A stretch of 64,000 nt of DNA from Pyrenochaeta sp. MPI-SDFR-AT-0127 (GCA_020747015.1 JAGTJM010000017.1:124001-188000); one strand, 5' to 3'. Numbered from the stretch's first letter, positions 35,508 to 46,842 are shown. Made by a program: numbers and translations. Notes: generated by a model from the sequence alone, not told the origin.

Positions 35508-38500
35508 TCAACCACCACCGTGAGCAACCTGGATCCTCGGGTACGCCGAGCCCTTCTCCGCACTCACAGCAACAAGACCGTACATTAACCCTCTTTCCTG
35601 AACATTCGTATCGCGCTCTTTTCTCTCGAGCGGAGCGAAGCCTCTCCACATGCTCAAGAAGTCGCTTGAGCCGCTCACCAAGAGCAATGTCGCCGCCAAT
35701 GGGGTCTTGGTAAGCAATTCCACGTTGAGGTAGTGGTTTGGTCGCCCTGCGACGAGGAGAACGATGACCACGAGCATAATCACGATCATGAGACCCAGCA
35801 CTGCCACGGCCGTCCAGCTCGAAACTAGATGCGCCCTCCAGGTCGTAGTTTCACTATACGGTACGGTGGCGAGCAGGAGCGGGAGGAATTCGCTCATGAT
35901 CACGGGGAGGGCAAGGAGCACGAGACTCAAGTTGCGGCTGCGTATGCCGGAAGCAAAAGCGGAGAAATGGTCTGAGGAGTAGGACTGGAGAATGGACTTT
36001 GACGCGGGGGCCAGTGGTTGCATAGCGTAGTATGGGAGTAGGCGGAGAATGACTGCCACAACAAAACTCAGCAAGTGACAATGATGCTAGGGGAAGATGC
36101 AACTTACCCTGGAATATATACACCCACCCGAAGTTGACCACTACACCGCAGATGGCAAAGATGAAGCGAGGGCCGAATCCTTGGCCGCTCATGAAGCGTT
36201 CAAATCCGGTGTCCGCGCTGGTCACAATGTAGTAGATTGTGAGTGTCGTCAACGCCATGAGGAAAACTGTGAAGCAAGCGAAAAGAAAGGCCAGCTTCGC
36301 CACAGGCATCCTTCCCAACTGAGTGGCGTCACCAAGGTATGAGGGCTCGGGTTTGCCAGCTTTTTCGTGCTGCAGAAGCGCCTGCTCCGACCTCTGGATG
36401 CCGTACTCGCGGGTCGTGGTATCCGTGCCCAGATGCAGAGGAATATGCCCAATGCGAGCTTTCAAGGTCTTCAACCGGGCCGTCGGGTCGACATTGGCGA
36501 AAATGCTGCTGATGCTGGGAGAGTGCGCCAGCGTCGCCACGCCAAGGATACTTCTGGGGTCGGCGTAGACGCCCAGCTTACAAGAGCGAGATAGGACGGC
36601 GAGAAGGGCGGCGAGGAGCGAAAGAATGGCTAAGATGGCCATGATGGCACGGACAACCCAGGGCGTGACTTGCATCTCAGGCACGCACCCGTCCATTGAT
36701 ATCCTCTTGTCGCAGGATCCCACAACCCGCAGGCCCCACCCTTCAGCAGAGAGTGCGGTCACGGCCGCTGACGCGAGGGCCAGACAAGAGGTGACCAAGG
36801 GCAACGGCGCTCGCAGGGCATGGAACGTCTGATAATTGCCCAGAATGCTCTTCTTCGCGGGAGCCCCAAGGGCCAACTGCCGGAAAGGCTCCAGTAGCGC
36901 GGCATCCACCTGCATCATCTTCCACGGGATGCTGAAGAGAGAGGCGAGCAGCGTCGGCAGCATGTTGGCAAAGAAGTAGGCCGCGTCTGGGGATCCTCCC
37001 ACTTTGACCAGGCCCCCTTCGCCGTGCTGGCGGTACGCGAGCCACTTCTGGCCCGGTGGGGCGCCAGAGCCACGGTCGCATGATGGGATGGCGACGGGGG
37101 TGCCCGAGGACGCGCAGGCAATCGTGGTGGTCGGGGTAGTCGATCTTGTCGTGCTTCTCGTGGTGGTCAGCCTCAAGAGACGCCTACAACATGTCAGACG
37201 AGTCAACATAAAAAGGTCTGCCAGTGTGTGCACCTACCCAGCTGAGGAGGTTGAGCTTGCGTAGGTCGTGGGCCAACAGGACATGCCCATGGGCAATGTA
37301 GTCGTCCCAGCAGTCATGGAGACCCGCCGCTGCGCCAGTGCACTGGGAGTAGTAGGAGTGGACGAGCTGTTGCTCTCGAACAAAGACCGAGGGAATGGAT
37401 CTGGCGCGTCATCGCGGAGGACAATGTGACAAGAAAGCTCCAGCAGAATAATTGAGGCCACGGCAACGGCGATGAGCAGCACAAGCGTGCCCACAGAGAA
37501 GCTCGCAGGCTTATAATCTGGCCGGCGACGCAACCTCGCATGCCGCCTGACACCGAGAGACATGGCGCCCAATGCAACGGCCACCGCAGCTAACAGCACT
37601 GGGAGCACCGCCAATCCAATTCCGACTTTGTAGAGGCCCCGAGGAGAAGGCAAAGGCTTCATCGTCACCGTTTGGCGAGGAATTCGTAGCCCCGGGGTCA
37701 GAGGATGCGTTTCGAGGACCGCCATGTCAGTGGGCGCCCATCGGATCTGGACACCATCACGGACGCGCAGCAGGTCCAGCGACAGAGAAGAAGCCTCTGC
37801 CGTGATCGTGGCCGAGACGCACGCCTCTCTCCCACATATATCTGGCAATCTGCTCATCCCACTGCGATCATATTAGTCCTTCTGCCGCGCGCCATTGCAA
37901 GCACGGAGTCAATGTACCTTGGACAGCATAGCGCTACAGTCTCATCCGCCTCCCTCGGCGGCCCCACAATGTCGTCTGCCGTCATCGTGGTTTCCACCGT
38001 CCAGCCCGACGGACAGATAGCCGGCGAGTAGTACGTCCCCGTCAACGGCTCGCACGACTCTTTGCCATACGGCATAAAGAGATCAGTGATTGACGAGCAA
38101 TCCGTCGGAATCACGTAAGGAAAGGTCAAGGAACTCTCGGGCAGCCATCCGAGATGGCGATTGCTCTTTGGCAGTCCCGTCGTAAGGGGCGGAGTCTGCA
38201 AAAGCGACAGATCGGAGCTTTGCCATCGGATCTGGACGGATAGGGCGGTCACGGCATCTGATTTCGTTCGAGATATGCATCCCCAATTGCCCAGAGACAG
38301 ATTGCAAGTGAAGGAGCTTGTAACAGTCAGCTGTGTTGCTGTAGCAGTGTCGGCATTCAACGTTCCAACCTACTTTGGGCAACAGATGACAGCCGTCTCG
38401 CCAGTTTTGACAGGAGGCCTTTGGTCGGTTTCGTACCGGCTACAGTCCACAGTGTAACCGGCAGGACATATCGCGGGCGAGTAGTAGACGCTCGAAAAGT

Positions 38501-38666
38501 AGCTGGCCGGTTTCAAAGAGATCTTAGGAACACACAAAGTCAGTTCAGACTTGGTGAACCAGTCGTTGCGATCGACAAAGTTCCCGCAGAAAGCAGGAGG
38601 CGTGAAAACAGTGGGAACTGGCGGCTGCGCGGCGATATACGAAGTAACTGACAATGTCGATGACAT
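35508..38666 (-). CDS. Multi-pass DUF3433 membrane protein with duplicated Cys-rich ectodomain
   Basis: Five exons, 38374-38666, 37918-38316, 37238-37861, 36108-37183 and 35508-36052, all phase-consistent, about 978 residues. The N-terminal third is extracytosolic in character and holds two copies of one module. Copy 1 has 'YYSPAICPAGYTV', 'ICCPNSFTC' and 'VQIRWQSSDLSLLQTPPLTTG'. Copy 2 has 'YYSPAICPSGWTV', 'LCCPSG' and 'VQIRWAPTDMAVLETHPLTPG'. Two TM segments follow (about 306-330 and 345-372). The DUF3433 region is recognised by 'LPTLLASLFSIPWKMMQ' with LEPFRQLA, and has further TM segments including a second set near the C-terminus (SSDHFSAFASGI, then several TMs). There is no clear signal peptide. 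Function is unknown; a surface sensor is a reasonable guess. Some databases mislabel such proteins after unrelated enzymes. Confidence 0.85.
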
Positions 38667-39669
38667 TGTGCGTGGCGCTTGTTTGAAAACGACGTCGCAG
38701 CCAAGTTGCGAGAGGTTCGAAACTCGCCCTCAACTCCTGCGCTCTTCGCCTACTTTTGAACCTACAAAAGTTGGAGCAGGAGGCTGCGCAGAATTGTGCA
38801 TTTACCGGTTGGCAATACTCCGTGGCTGTCCAGTGTTCTAGATTATTGGACGCTGGCTCAGCCGCACAAGGCTTTGGTTCAGCCGCACCATCGCCCATGT
38901 CCCCATCATCCCAAGATATTCTACCAAGAAAAGCTTGGCACCTAGCTAGATTGGTGAGGCAGCCATGTCTTTAGCAGGCCTTAGCGCTGTATAGAGCCCC
39001 TTGGCATTCATTATGGACATTATTTAAAGTTAGCGTGGACAAAATGCAGTCATCGTAACAGGCGGCAGCAGATGGTAGAAGAAATCTAAGGAAATCAATA
39101 CGGATAGCTAATGCGTTTCTATGGCAAGGCGTTGAGCATCACGTAAAAGACATAGAAGGGCAAGGCACGAGTTTAGCCACTAAGTTAGAGACTTTAGTCA
39201 CAGTATAAATATAATACAGCCAAACTAAATACTTCTGTACTGACACGATGTTGGTCGTCGCTAAGCTGTAGTGCTCGATCAAGCAATAGATGGCTGCGCA
39301 ATGCCATCGTTTCACTAAGACGTCTTATGCTGCGCGATATATAGCCCTTCGACGTCGCCGTTGCTGCAGAAGAGCTTTAAGAACGATAGGGGACGAGTTC
39401 AATTGAGCCGAGGAGGCCCGAGGCGGCAAGCTTGAATAGGTACGCAGCGAGTTGTGGTATTACAGAGTAAAGTGAAGGGGGTTAGGTATCTGTTCCGAAC
39501 ATGTCTAAGCGAAGGGAGTGTTGGTCGTGATAGTGTGATAGGAAGTGCTGTCGATGTTCCGCCACGGAGGGTGTTCTGCCACGCAGGGATGGACGTTACA
39601 TATCATGAGCTATCTTATGCTATGTACCTAACAACCATCGGTGAGGTGCCAAAAAAAATCACAGGTTGA
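38667..39669. other. Intergenic region upstream of the DUF3433 gene
   Basis: About 1 kb. Its left part is the DUF3433 promoter. No supported gene or RNA. Confidence 0.45.
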
Positions 39670-40629
39670 TCATGTGGGGGCAGCACCACCAACATGGGCA
39701 ACCTCTTGGTCATATCTATTCACAGCACCATCAATATTGACAATTCCTTGGTTGTGTAGAGATCCAGCACCATCGATATGGGCAGTCTCTTGGTCGGGTA
39801 AAGAGGTAGTCCCATTGACATCGATGTCCGCATCTCCCCACTGCCAAGTCAACTCGTCGCGATGATTGAATGTGTAGTCAATCCCAGCATTGTTCTCTTC
39901 ATCCTGTTGCCCGTACTTAACCTTGATGTCCCAAATATCCTGCATAAAAGCAAGAGACATGATGCGAAATAGATGCCAGTGGAAAAAGATAAACTTCAGA
40001 GTTCTAAAGTACCACTCAGGCCGTTTGTTAGAATCGTCATCTCGATAAGAGTCCTCACCGCCGCCCTGAATGCCGCTTGGATCGGCATGTGGGTCAACTG
40101 CCCAATCCGGTGCAATATGAGACTCCACAGTTGCAACTGGCGCTGGCACGCTCCATATACTATCGTTGGCTAACTGCTCCTCTAATAACTCTATATTTCT
40201 CGCGACTTGTCACATCAGAGGCTGGTACAACTCCGTCGTGTTCTTGAAAGCTTCTTTCGTATAGTGATCATATTGCCATGCATGCGGCGTGCCGAAGCTA
40301 TGACAAAAGAAGTTCCTTGTGATCCTAAAACTGGAGTTGTCAGGGAGACCGAAAGCATAGAAACCATCATGAATGCGACGCAGACACTCGGAGATGCAAG
40401 TATGATACATAACGAAAAGGTATTGTGCGCTTTCATCAGCCGACGCCATTTCAGCCTTGATATCTGAAAGCGTTGCAAGGGCATCCTCGCTGTAGTCAGT
40501 GAGAATGGAAAGGTTAGCATAAAGATGCTTACGCAGACAGTAATGATATTCTACGCCTTGCTCAGCGTGGTCGCGTGCCACGGATTGATGGATACTGTAC
40601 ACCCGGCTGGCCGTCATGGTTGACACCAT
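39670..40629 (-). pseudogene. Unknown gene split by an in-frame TGA
   Basis: One 320-codon frame from ATG 40629 to the stop at 39670 is interrupted only by TGA at 40210-40212. The upstream half (139 residues) is helical with 'YHYCLRKHLYANLSILTDY' and 'FCHSFGTPHAWQYDHY'. The downstream half continues with 'NIELLEEQLAND', an aromatic stretch ('FRTLKFIFFHWHLFRIMSL') and three 14-residue repeats. I tested short introns spanning the TGA; each in-range GT-AG pair gave a new stop. So either a nonsense mutation broke the gene, or translation ends or reads through there (the base after TGA is C, a leaky context). Upstream sequence may add a further exon. I do not recognise the family, so it may not be a real gene. 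Confidence 0.42.
39683..39850. repeat. 42-bp coding minisatellite, three copies plus a diverged partial fourth
   Basis: Units begin at 39683, 39725 and 39767 (each GCACCA-type start), with a diverged fourth from 39809. The period is exactly 42 bp, so the reading frame is kept, and each unit encodes 14 residues ending in DGA or GGA on the minus strand (for example TSLPDQETAHIDGA). Copies differ by substitutions and show no indels. Confidence 0.85.
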
Positions 40630-41464
40630 CGCAAAAGGTTATGTCAGCCCTCTTCGGTATATATTCTTCTATATCCGGATGTAAATCTGTACCCCAGGGT
40701 TGGTTCTCTGAGCTAGGAGAATCCAAAGCAATTGCTGGTTGTTCTACTTCATTTATATACGATGGGATCGGTGGTTGAGCTGATGTATTCATACCAACCG
40801 CAAAATCCTGGAGTTCAACAGGGCTCGGAGAGGACGACATCTGGATGATTTCGGCGTTTGGTTTCTGATGGAATACAATTAGTATTGTCGAGGAAGCTAG
40901 TAGAATTGTGGGCTCTCGACCGTGTATATTTGAGAGTGGATAATTCCTAGTTCCTGGTGATGAGGTGATGAATATCAGGAAATGCAGAAGGTCGCGTTGA
41001 TTCCGACTTTTAAAGTTTGAAATACCATGTAATGTGTAAGCAGCACATATCCCTAAAAGATATATATAGCGTGCGTGTTCAACAACTGTCGGTTCAAAAT
41101 GTCTTGTTGGTACAATGCCCTTGTTCTGCTGAAGAAACAAAGAATATGACAGGTATTCAAGTTTGGCGGAACTAAGTATAGTAAGTTGCTCAGCGTGTCC
41201 AGAAATAAGTGATTTGCAGACCTTGTATCTATCCACCACTACTCGCGACGATGCATATCCTTTCCATAATCGTTTGATCGCTATTTCGCCAAGGAACATC
41301 GTGAGAGAGTATGAGGCCATGGTAAAGGGGACCAAGCAGGAGTATAGTGGAAGATCAAACAATGTCAGTAGTCTTAGGTCAGAGTGTCGGTATATATTGT
41401 GAAAGTATGCGGGTCTTCCGTATATAGCACTTGAAGTCGTGTCTTGTTGGTTTGATCTGTCCAT
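40562..41464 (-). CDS. Uncharacterised 300-residue open frame
   Basis: Open from ATG 41464 to 40562 and overlapping the next minus-strand frame by 68 nt. The surrounding DNA is AT-rich with many TATATA stretches, where such a long frame is less expected by chance. The first two thirds are rich in Leu, Tyr and Ser without domain features. The last third, from MSSSPSPVELQ, is acidic and Pro-rich ('DLHPDIEEYIPKRADI') and could be the first exon of the TGA-split gene downstream. I recognise no family. Confidence 0.25.
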   Translation of the reverse strand: MDRSNQQDTTSSAIYGRPAYFHNIYRHSDLRLLTLFDLPLYSCLVPFTMASYSLTMFLGEIAIKRLWKGYASSRVVVDRYKVCKSLISGHAEQLTILSSAKLEYLSYSLFLQQNKGIVPTRHFEPTVVEHARYIYLLGICAAYTLHGISNFKSRNQRDLLHFLIFITSSPGTRNYPLSNIHGREPTILLASSTILIVFHQKPNAEIIQMSSSPSPVELQDFAVGMNTSAQPPIPSYINEVEQPAIALDSPSSENQPWGTDLHPDIEEYIPKRADITFCDGVNHDGQPGVQYPSIRGTRPR

Positions 41465-41700
41465 TGGGATATATATGTTGACAGTGTAAAAGCATAGCTA
41501 ACGAGTAGCATACACCCATCATATTATACATAGTTGAATAGTCCTTGTCTAAAACATTGCATGGCCAATCTTGATGTTGTCTTAAGCGATGTTGTAAGAC
41601 GGGCAAACTGAATGTCTCATACGAGATTGGAAGCACGATGTCAGTGCTTTGTTAGTATTGCAAACAGTATCACCAAATATCTTCTCCCTCGTTCCTGTTA

Positions 41701-43110
41701 TCACTCCCCCTCGTTATCCTCACTCTCGTCAAAGAACATGCCATGAAAGCCTTCTCTTTCAGCCCCTATCAATGGCGCTCTTTCCCCCTCGTGTCGAGAG
41801 AAATGCCCCCCAATACTGATAGCAAGAGTACTGAGTCCGTGGAACAGCGTGCTGCCCAGTACAACAAAGCAAACGATTGGCCAAATTAGAGTGATTGTTC
41901 GCTGTCTATCAGGTGGCAGATCATTGGGTGGATGCGGCAGTGGGAGTGAAGTGTCTGTCTCGAGCTGGGCACGTGCTTCGATGGCAAGAAAAAGCGCTCC
42001 CACTCCCATAGGGCCGAAATGGCCAACGAAAAGAGCTTCGGTGGTCGTCCGGACATGAGGGAGCATGTTCAGCTTGTAGAAGCTAAAGACCACTGGGATG
42101 CGCCGGAAAACAAGAACCAGGGCAAGGAACCCAAAGAGTCGTAGAGGTGTAATAGAGTCCAGATTGTGGAAAGAATCCCACGGGATCATTGCGCCGAAAA
42201 ACACGAAGAGAGACGAGTTGAGCATCAGGTCGATAATGACTGGTAGTCGAGCATCGGCGGTGGGTGAGTTACCTCTGTGAGAAAAGCCACGTCCAGCACA
42301 GAAAGCTACAAGGAAATCGTCTACACCCAGTGTTGACGCAAGGCCAATGGAGAAGACCGCTAGCAGTAGGTAGAAGGCGAGGTAAGCTGCTGGGCCTATC
42401 ATCTGGCGCTTGTGCGAGAACCTGTAGATCCAGTTGAAAACATGTCCTATCACTAAACCAATAATGACGCCGAGTACGCATTGGTATAGGATTGTGATCA
42501 AGAACCACTTTTTGAGTACACCACCTGCGGTACTTCTTGTGAGGAGGCTGAGACCCATGAACAAGAACGGGAAAGATACGCCATCGTTGGCCCCAGATTC
42601 GGCGCCCAGAATGTCCCTGATCCGCTTCGGCACTCGTGTGCTGAACTGGCTATTCGAAAGAACCGAAGCTGCCAGTACAGGATCTGTAGGCGTAAGGCAA
42701 GCCGATATAGTGAGTGCAGTCGCAATATCCGTTTCAAAAATGGCCATGATAAATGCGGCGCAAATGAGCCACCCAAATGTCATTACTGGGCCAAGCAGCA
42801 CAAGCAGTGCTTTCCATTTTTGACCAAAATAGCCATCAGGAAGCTCCAGGCCGACTGCAAAACACTGAATGCCGACTATAATGCGAGTTACTTCCTGTAC
42901 CAAGGCATCATCGAAACCCCAGGCGTAGGGCTTGACAACATTGAAGCCTTTGGGGCCGATGATGATGCCGAATACTGTGGCCAACGGTGGTTCTGAAAGA
43001 TGCAGTCGATTCCGTATCATCACTGAAAAAAGCGCATATATGATCAGGAAAGACGTGAGGACCAGGTACGTTAGATGCGGTCCTGTGGGTTCGAGCTGAG
43101 ACCAAGCCAT
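41701..43110 (-). CDS. Na+(K+)/H+ antiporter, NHA1/SOD2-like
   Basis: Single exon, 469 residues from ATG 43110 (MAWSQLEPTGPHL, matching family starts). About 12 hydrophobic segments. Conserved CPA1-type blocks: 'PPLATVFGIIIGPKGFN', 'ACLTPTDPVLAASVL' (the TP-x-DP ion-binding motif), 'GAESGANDGVSFPFLF' (the ND motif) and 'PMGVGALFLAIEAR'. These plasma-membrane exchangers export Na+ or K+ for protons in salt and pH homeostasis. The cytosolic tail is very short (about 35 residues, ending in acidic SEDNEGE), far shorter than the long tail of S. cerevisiae Nha1 and closer to compact SOD2-type members. A longer in-frame reading upstream lacks an ATG. Confidence 0.92.
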   Translation of the reverse strand: MAWSQLEPTGPHLTYLVLTSFLIIYALFSVMIRNRLHLSEPPLATVFGIIIGPKGFNVVKPYAWGFDDALVQEVTRIIVGIQCFAVGLELPDGYFGQKWKALLVLLGPVMTFGWLICAAFIMAIFETDIATALTISACLTPTDPVLAASVLSNSQFSTRVPKRIRDILGAESGANDGVSFPFLFMGLSLLTRSTAGGVLKKWFLITILYQCVLGVIIGLVIGHVFNWIYRFSHKRQMIGPAAYLAFYLLLAVFSIGLASTLGVDDFLVAFCAGRGFSHRGNSPTADARLPVIIDLMLNSSLFVFFGAMIPWDSFHNLDSITPLRLFGFLALVLVFRRIPVVFSFYKLNMLPHVRTTTEALFVGHFGPMGVGALFLAIEARAQLETDTSLPLPHPPNDLPPDRQRTITLIWPIVCFVVLGSTLFHGLSTLAISIGGHFSRHEGERAPLIGAEREGFHGMFFDESEDNEGE

Positions 43111-43829
43111 GGCGTCTGTTATTTTCTTCAGACTGCGTGCCTCTATGTGCGTTGATTCTGTCAAAACTCCAAGACAGATGCCACGGAGGATTGACGCGTG
43201 CGAGAGACAGGAATGCTGGTTGAGACAAGAGCCAGTCGAATGGAGGAGGGTATTGTTATGTGGTGAAAGGTTTCATGGCGATTGTCAGAAGTAAAGACGC
43301 GTGAGATGCGTCAAGAGGCAATAACTTTGTGTTCAGCATACGCATCATGGCAAATTGCTGATCCTGGGAGGTTGGGGGTGGATCGATGACGATGTCGCCT
43401 GAATTGGCAGTGGCGCTAATGCCTTTGAGCTGCATGGGACGAATCTGGACGACACCAAAGACGCTATTGGTGGTTGTGATTATGCGAGTTGGGATCATGC
43501 CAGGTGGCGTTATATGTTTGCACTACCTTTCACGCATTCTGCATGGGACATCGAAGCGCTCGTGAAGTTTAAGGCCTGCTGCAATTGTATGATGAACCCG
43601 ACCCCTGTGCAGGTGCATCAGCACGTGATTACGCGAAAAATAGAGTTCTACACGCTATCTTGAATATCAATGAAGCACCCTTTTTCTCTGTGGTGGATGC
43701 GCCCAAACGCCACTACCGCGCTGTGATGCTACTCAATCTGTTCACGTCCCATTGCGATTTGATCCCCTAAAAATACAGGCAAAATTACACCCAACCCATC
43801 CTATGCAATTACGAAATGATATATCCTGA
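43111..43829. other. Intergenic region, antiporter promoter / ORM1 3' end
   Basis: About 720 bp. A featureless 80-residue minus-strand frame at 43256-43498 is not supported as a gene. Confidence 0.45.
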
Positions 43830-44533
43830 CTAGGCGTCGTCCGGCGGATTGTTGAAGAAGGAAAATCGTATCCTGTGAAGCTAGTATTATGTTAGCACAC
43901 ATACGAACAGCACAAACAAAAGATACACACCGAGGGCAGCTTGGGAATGACGACGGCGATAGTTGCCATAAAGTTGATGATGAAATACGTCAAGTCGTAA
44001 TGCGTATAATGCGTGCTAACCAAGAACAGCACTATCGGTACAGAGAGCAGGAACTTCTTGGCGGGTGTGTACTGGTCCCCGTTGTCGATCTGCTCCCACA
44101 TGTTGAGGTTATCGTAGGCGCCCGCGTTGAAGTCAAAGGGTACACCGCGTACGTAGTGGAACATGAGGTAGGATCCCGCCATATACGAGAGGTTGACCAG
44201 GGTCCAGGATGTTTCCTGCGACATTCCAGGGATAATGTCAAAGAAGATCTTGCCGAGCAGGATGAGCACCAGGTGAATTGCCCACGCGCCTATATGTCCA
44301 TGTCAGCCCATATTCTCATGCAAGCACGTCCCATCAGGTTCCAAAGCATCAAGACATGTGTCTACATGTTTCACCTGGGAGTGGAAGCGCCTCGTACCTT
44401 TTGCGTTCACCCATTCGGCGTTCAAGTTGGGGAGGGCCGACTGGTCGCTCAGCTGCTCCAGTGACTCTGGAGGCTCCTTGTAGACAAGACTACTGCTACG
44501 GCGCCTTCTCGCCTCCTTTGCATCTAAAGACAT
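43830..44533 (-). CDS. orm1: ORM1/ORMDL family regulator of sphingolipid synthesis
   Basis: Three exons, 44398-44533, 43931-44289 and 43830-43880, with introns of 108 and 50 nt, 181 residues. ORM proteins sit in the ER membrane and hold back serine palmitoyltransferase. Family blocks: 'LNAEWVNAKGAWAIH' across the first splice, 'FFDIIPGMSQETSWTLVNL', 'YMAGSYLMFHYVRGVPFDF', 'WEQIDNGDQYTPAKKFL' and 'STHYTHYDLTYFIINF'. The C-terminal exon gives LHRIRFSFFNNPPDDA. The N-terminus has RRRRSSS, a good site for the basophilic kinases (Ypk1 type) that relieve inhibition in yeast. An in-frame upstream Met at 44557 would add MDSSVHSK. It is divergent from IEC3. Confidence 0.95.
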
Positions 44534-45089
44534 TTTGGAATGGACAGATGAGTCCAATTGGCGGGGCCGCGGGTCGCCAGCGAAGCTCAGGCGGGAGGTA
44601 CGGTTGAGGAGTATGGGTGACAGTTTGGCGGTTTTGGGGGGGTGTCTCTGGGTGCGCGGGAGAGACTCTGGGAGCAGAATTCACGTGCTGGAACGAGAGA
44701 TGGATGTCAGTCTGGTCCAGAAGAAGCAAAGCGGCCAAGGTGGGCCGTTCAGGGTCTTACTGTGTACGCAACACCTTCCGGCTTGTCCGAACTTGAGGGG
44801 CTTCTGAGCGAATGGGCAAGGATATTGGGATGCGGATAATCTTCAAATGGCCGTGGAGAGTGGGTTGGAGAGGCAGCAAAGGAGGAAAGGGATACGGTTT
44901 TCCTCTACGGGCAGGCGTGAAGACGGGAGCATGGCAGGTGATTGTCGAAAGACCGTCCGTGTTCCTTAGAATCAAAAGGCACGGGCCTGTCCAGAACCGC
45001 AACTCCAGACCGCGACAGACGTCAGCATCAGAAGCCGACCTCCCACACACACACTCCTTGCACAATCACAGACACGCTCCCTTATCAGC
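44534..45089. other. Divergent promoter region, ORM1 / IEC3
   Basis: About 555 bp between two start codons, GC-rich on the ORM1 side. No other gene is supported. Confidence 0.5.
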
Positions 45090-46242
45090 ATGGCCTCAGA
45101 GGCGCCACCCCAGGCCGAGAGCCAGCCCCAGGAAGTTGCCCAACCAGATGCAGGCGCCGATGCGACGACACAGAAGCCCCAGGTGAAGCGGTCGTGGAGG
45201 TACGCGCCGGCAAGCCATTCGCACGTATCCAGCTAACAGACGTCCAAGACGAAAGTACCGCAAGATGCGCATCCAGTTTGAAAACGCCATGATGGAGAGC
45301 AACAACCTGATATCGCAGGAGTGGAAGGCCATGGGCACCGCGCGCCGGCTGCAGGAGACCAACGACCAGCTGCTCGACGCCCTCCTCGACTTCAACGACC
45401 AGACACGCGTCAATGCCCGTCTGCGCTACGATCTGCGCCAGCTCTCTGCCGCGGACACGGCTGTACCTTCCCTTGAAGCCGGCCCTGACCCCGACTTCAT
45501 TCGGCAGCGATTGCAGGAGCTGCGAGATGACGCCGCTTCTGGCAAGATCACAGCCGAAGAGTACACACGCCAGGCCGACCAGCTCCACAGGTCGCAGGCG
45601 ATACAGCAGACTCTCAAATCGCTCGCAAGTCTGGAAGCCAAGATCCCGCATACCACGCGCGCAGATCTAGCAGAGCAGCCCATCGAGGGCATCGATCTGA
45701 GCGAACACGCACCAGGCTACATGTCACCTGTGCACGAAGAAGAGTACCTTCACGCCCTCGACCAAGTCCTTGCCGAACCTGGTTTCGACCCCACCCTGCA
45801 GCATGGCCGTCCTCTTCGTCTGGCCTCTGCCCAACCACCGCTCAGCGAGAAGGACCTCACAGTACGCAACCCGGACAGTGTATACAACTGGCTGCGCAAA
45901 CACCAACCACAGGTCTTCCTGCAGGACAAGGACGCGGCGCACCATGAGAACTTGTCAGAGAAGTCTGCTGCAAAGCCTGGCAATGGTGGTGGAAGGAAGG
46001 TGAAACGAGAGTCTGCTGTGGGCGGTGGCACTCCTGGACCACGAGAACACGACGACGACGACTCCGCAGCGCCTGAGACAGCCAAAGGCCGACGGAAAAC
46101 CGGTGGAGACGCCGACGACACAGCTTACAGACCGAAGGGCGGGAGCAGTCGACCTGCCAAGAGAAAGCGGGAAGACGGCGACACGCCCGTGGGCAAGGGC
46201 GGAAGGAAGAAGAATCGTGCGAGTACAGGTGCTGTTAGTTGA
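45090..46242 (+). CDS. iec3: INO80 chromatin-remodelling complex subunit IEC3
   Basis: Two exons, 45090-45199 and 45240-46242, across a 40-nt intron (KRSWR/RPRRKYRKMR), about 370 residues. The conserved N-terminal part is a basic helix followed by coiled coil ('RIQFENAMMESNNL' and 'RLQETNDQLLDALLDFND'), matching the Iec3 family known from the fission yeast INO80 complex. The middle is acidic and helical ('EEEYLHALDQVLAE', 'NWLRKHQPQVFLQDKD'). The C-terminus is long, disordered and Lys/Arg-rich, with likely nuclear localisation signals (KRKRE, GGRKKNR). Codon use is GC-rich. The assignment rests on the N-terminal coiled coil; the remainder is poorly conserved. Confidence 0.8.
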
Positions 46243-46842
46243 GCTTGTTAACCGCCAGCTCAGCACAGCAACCTAGTCACGTGCAGGCTTTTCTTGTTAC
46301 CTGCAGATTTTGCTTAGAGAGAATTGCCGAATGCAGTTTCGTCTCTAACCCTGCACCGGATGGCGGAGTCAAGATCGTTTGGGTGGGTTGCAGGAAACTC
46401 GAGCTCGGCCATATCTGCTAGCAACTACAAAGACGATTGAATCGCCGTTTCTTCTGCCTGGAGATTTACTTGCGCATGTATTAGTACCATCATCAAAAGG
46501 CGTAACGGGCGGCGCACCACGAACGGGTTAGGTATACCCTTGGGACTCTGGGCAGCATTTCAATCCTACTTTTCCGACTTTTTATGGACACATCAGACTC
46601 CTTCTCACAGACTCTCTTGCAGCAATGGAGTAACAAGTAACATGTTAGGGTATTGGAGTATATCATCAACAATGTAATGGACTCGGGTATTCATACACAT
46701 TCGCGTTCTCCCTTCAATGCTGTGCTGGTTATACACATCGAATATGGCTCTATATGCTAACCCCATGATGCCCAAGTATGATACACATAATACACGCAAG
46801 CTTAGCTATACAAGTTTAGCTCGTCTTCATAGCCATACGTTC
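46243..46842. other. Convergent intergenic region, IEC3 / mS35
   Basis: About 600 bp, with nothing beyond 3' ends. Confidence 0.45.

Noticed and set aside
38710..38730. B-box-like GGTTCGAAACT suggesting a tRNA
   Set aside because: No A box or cloverleaf could be formed around it; it is probably chance.
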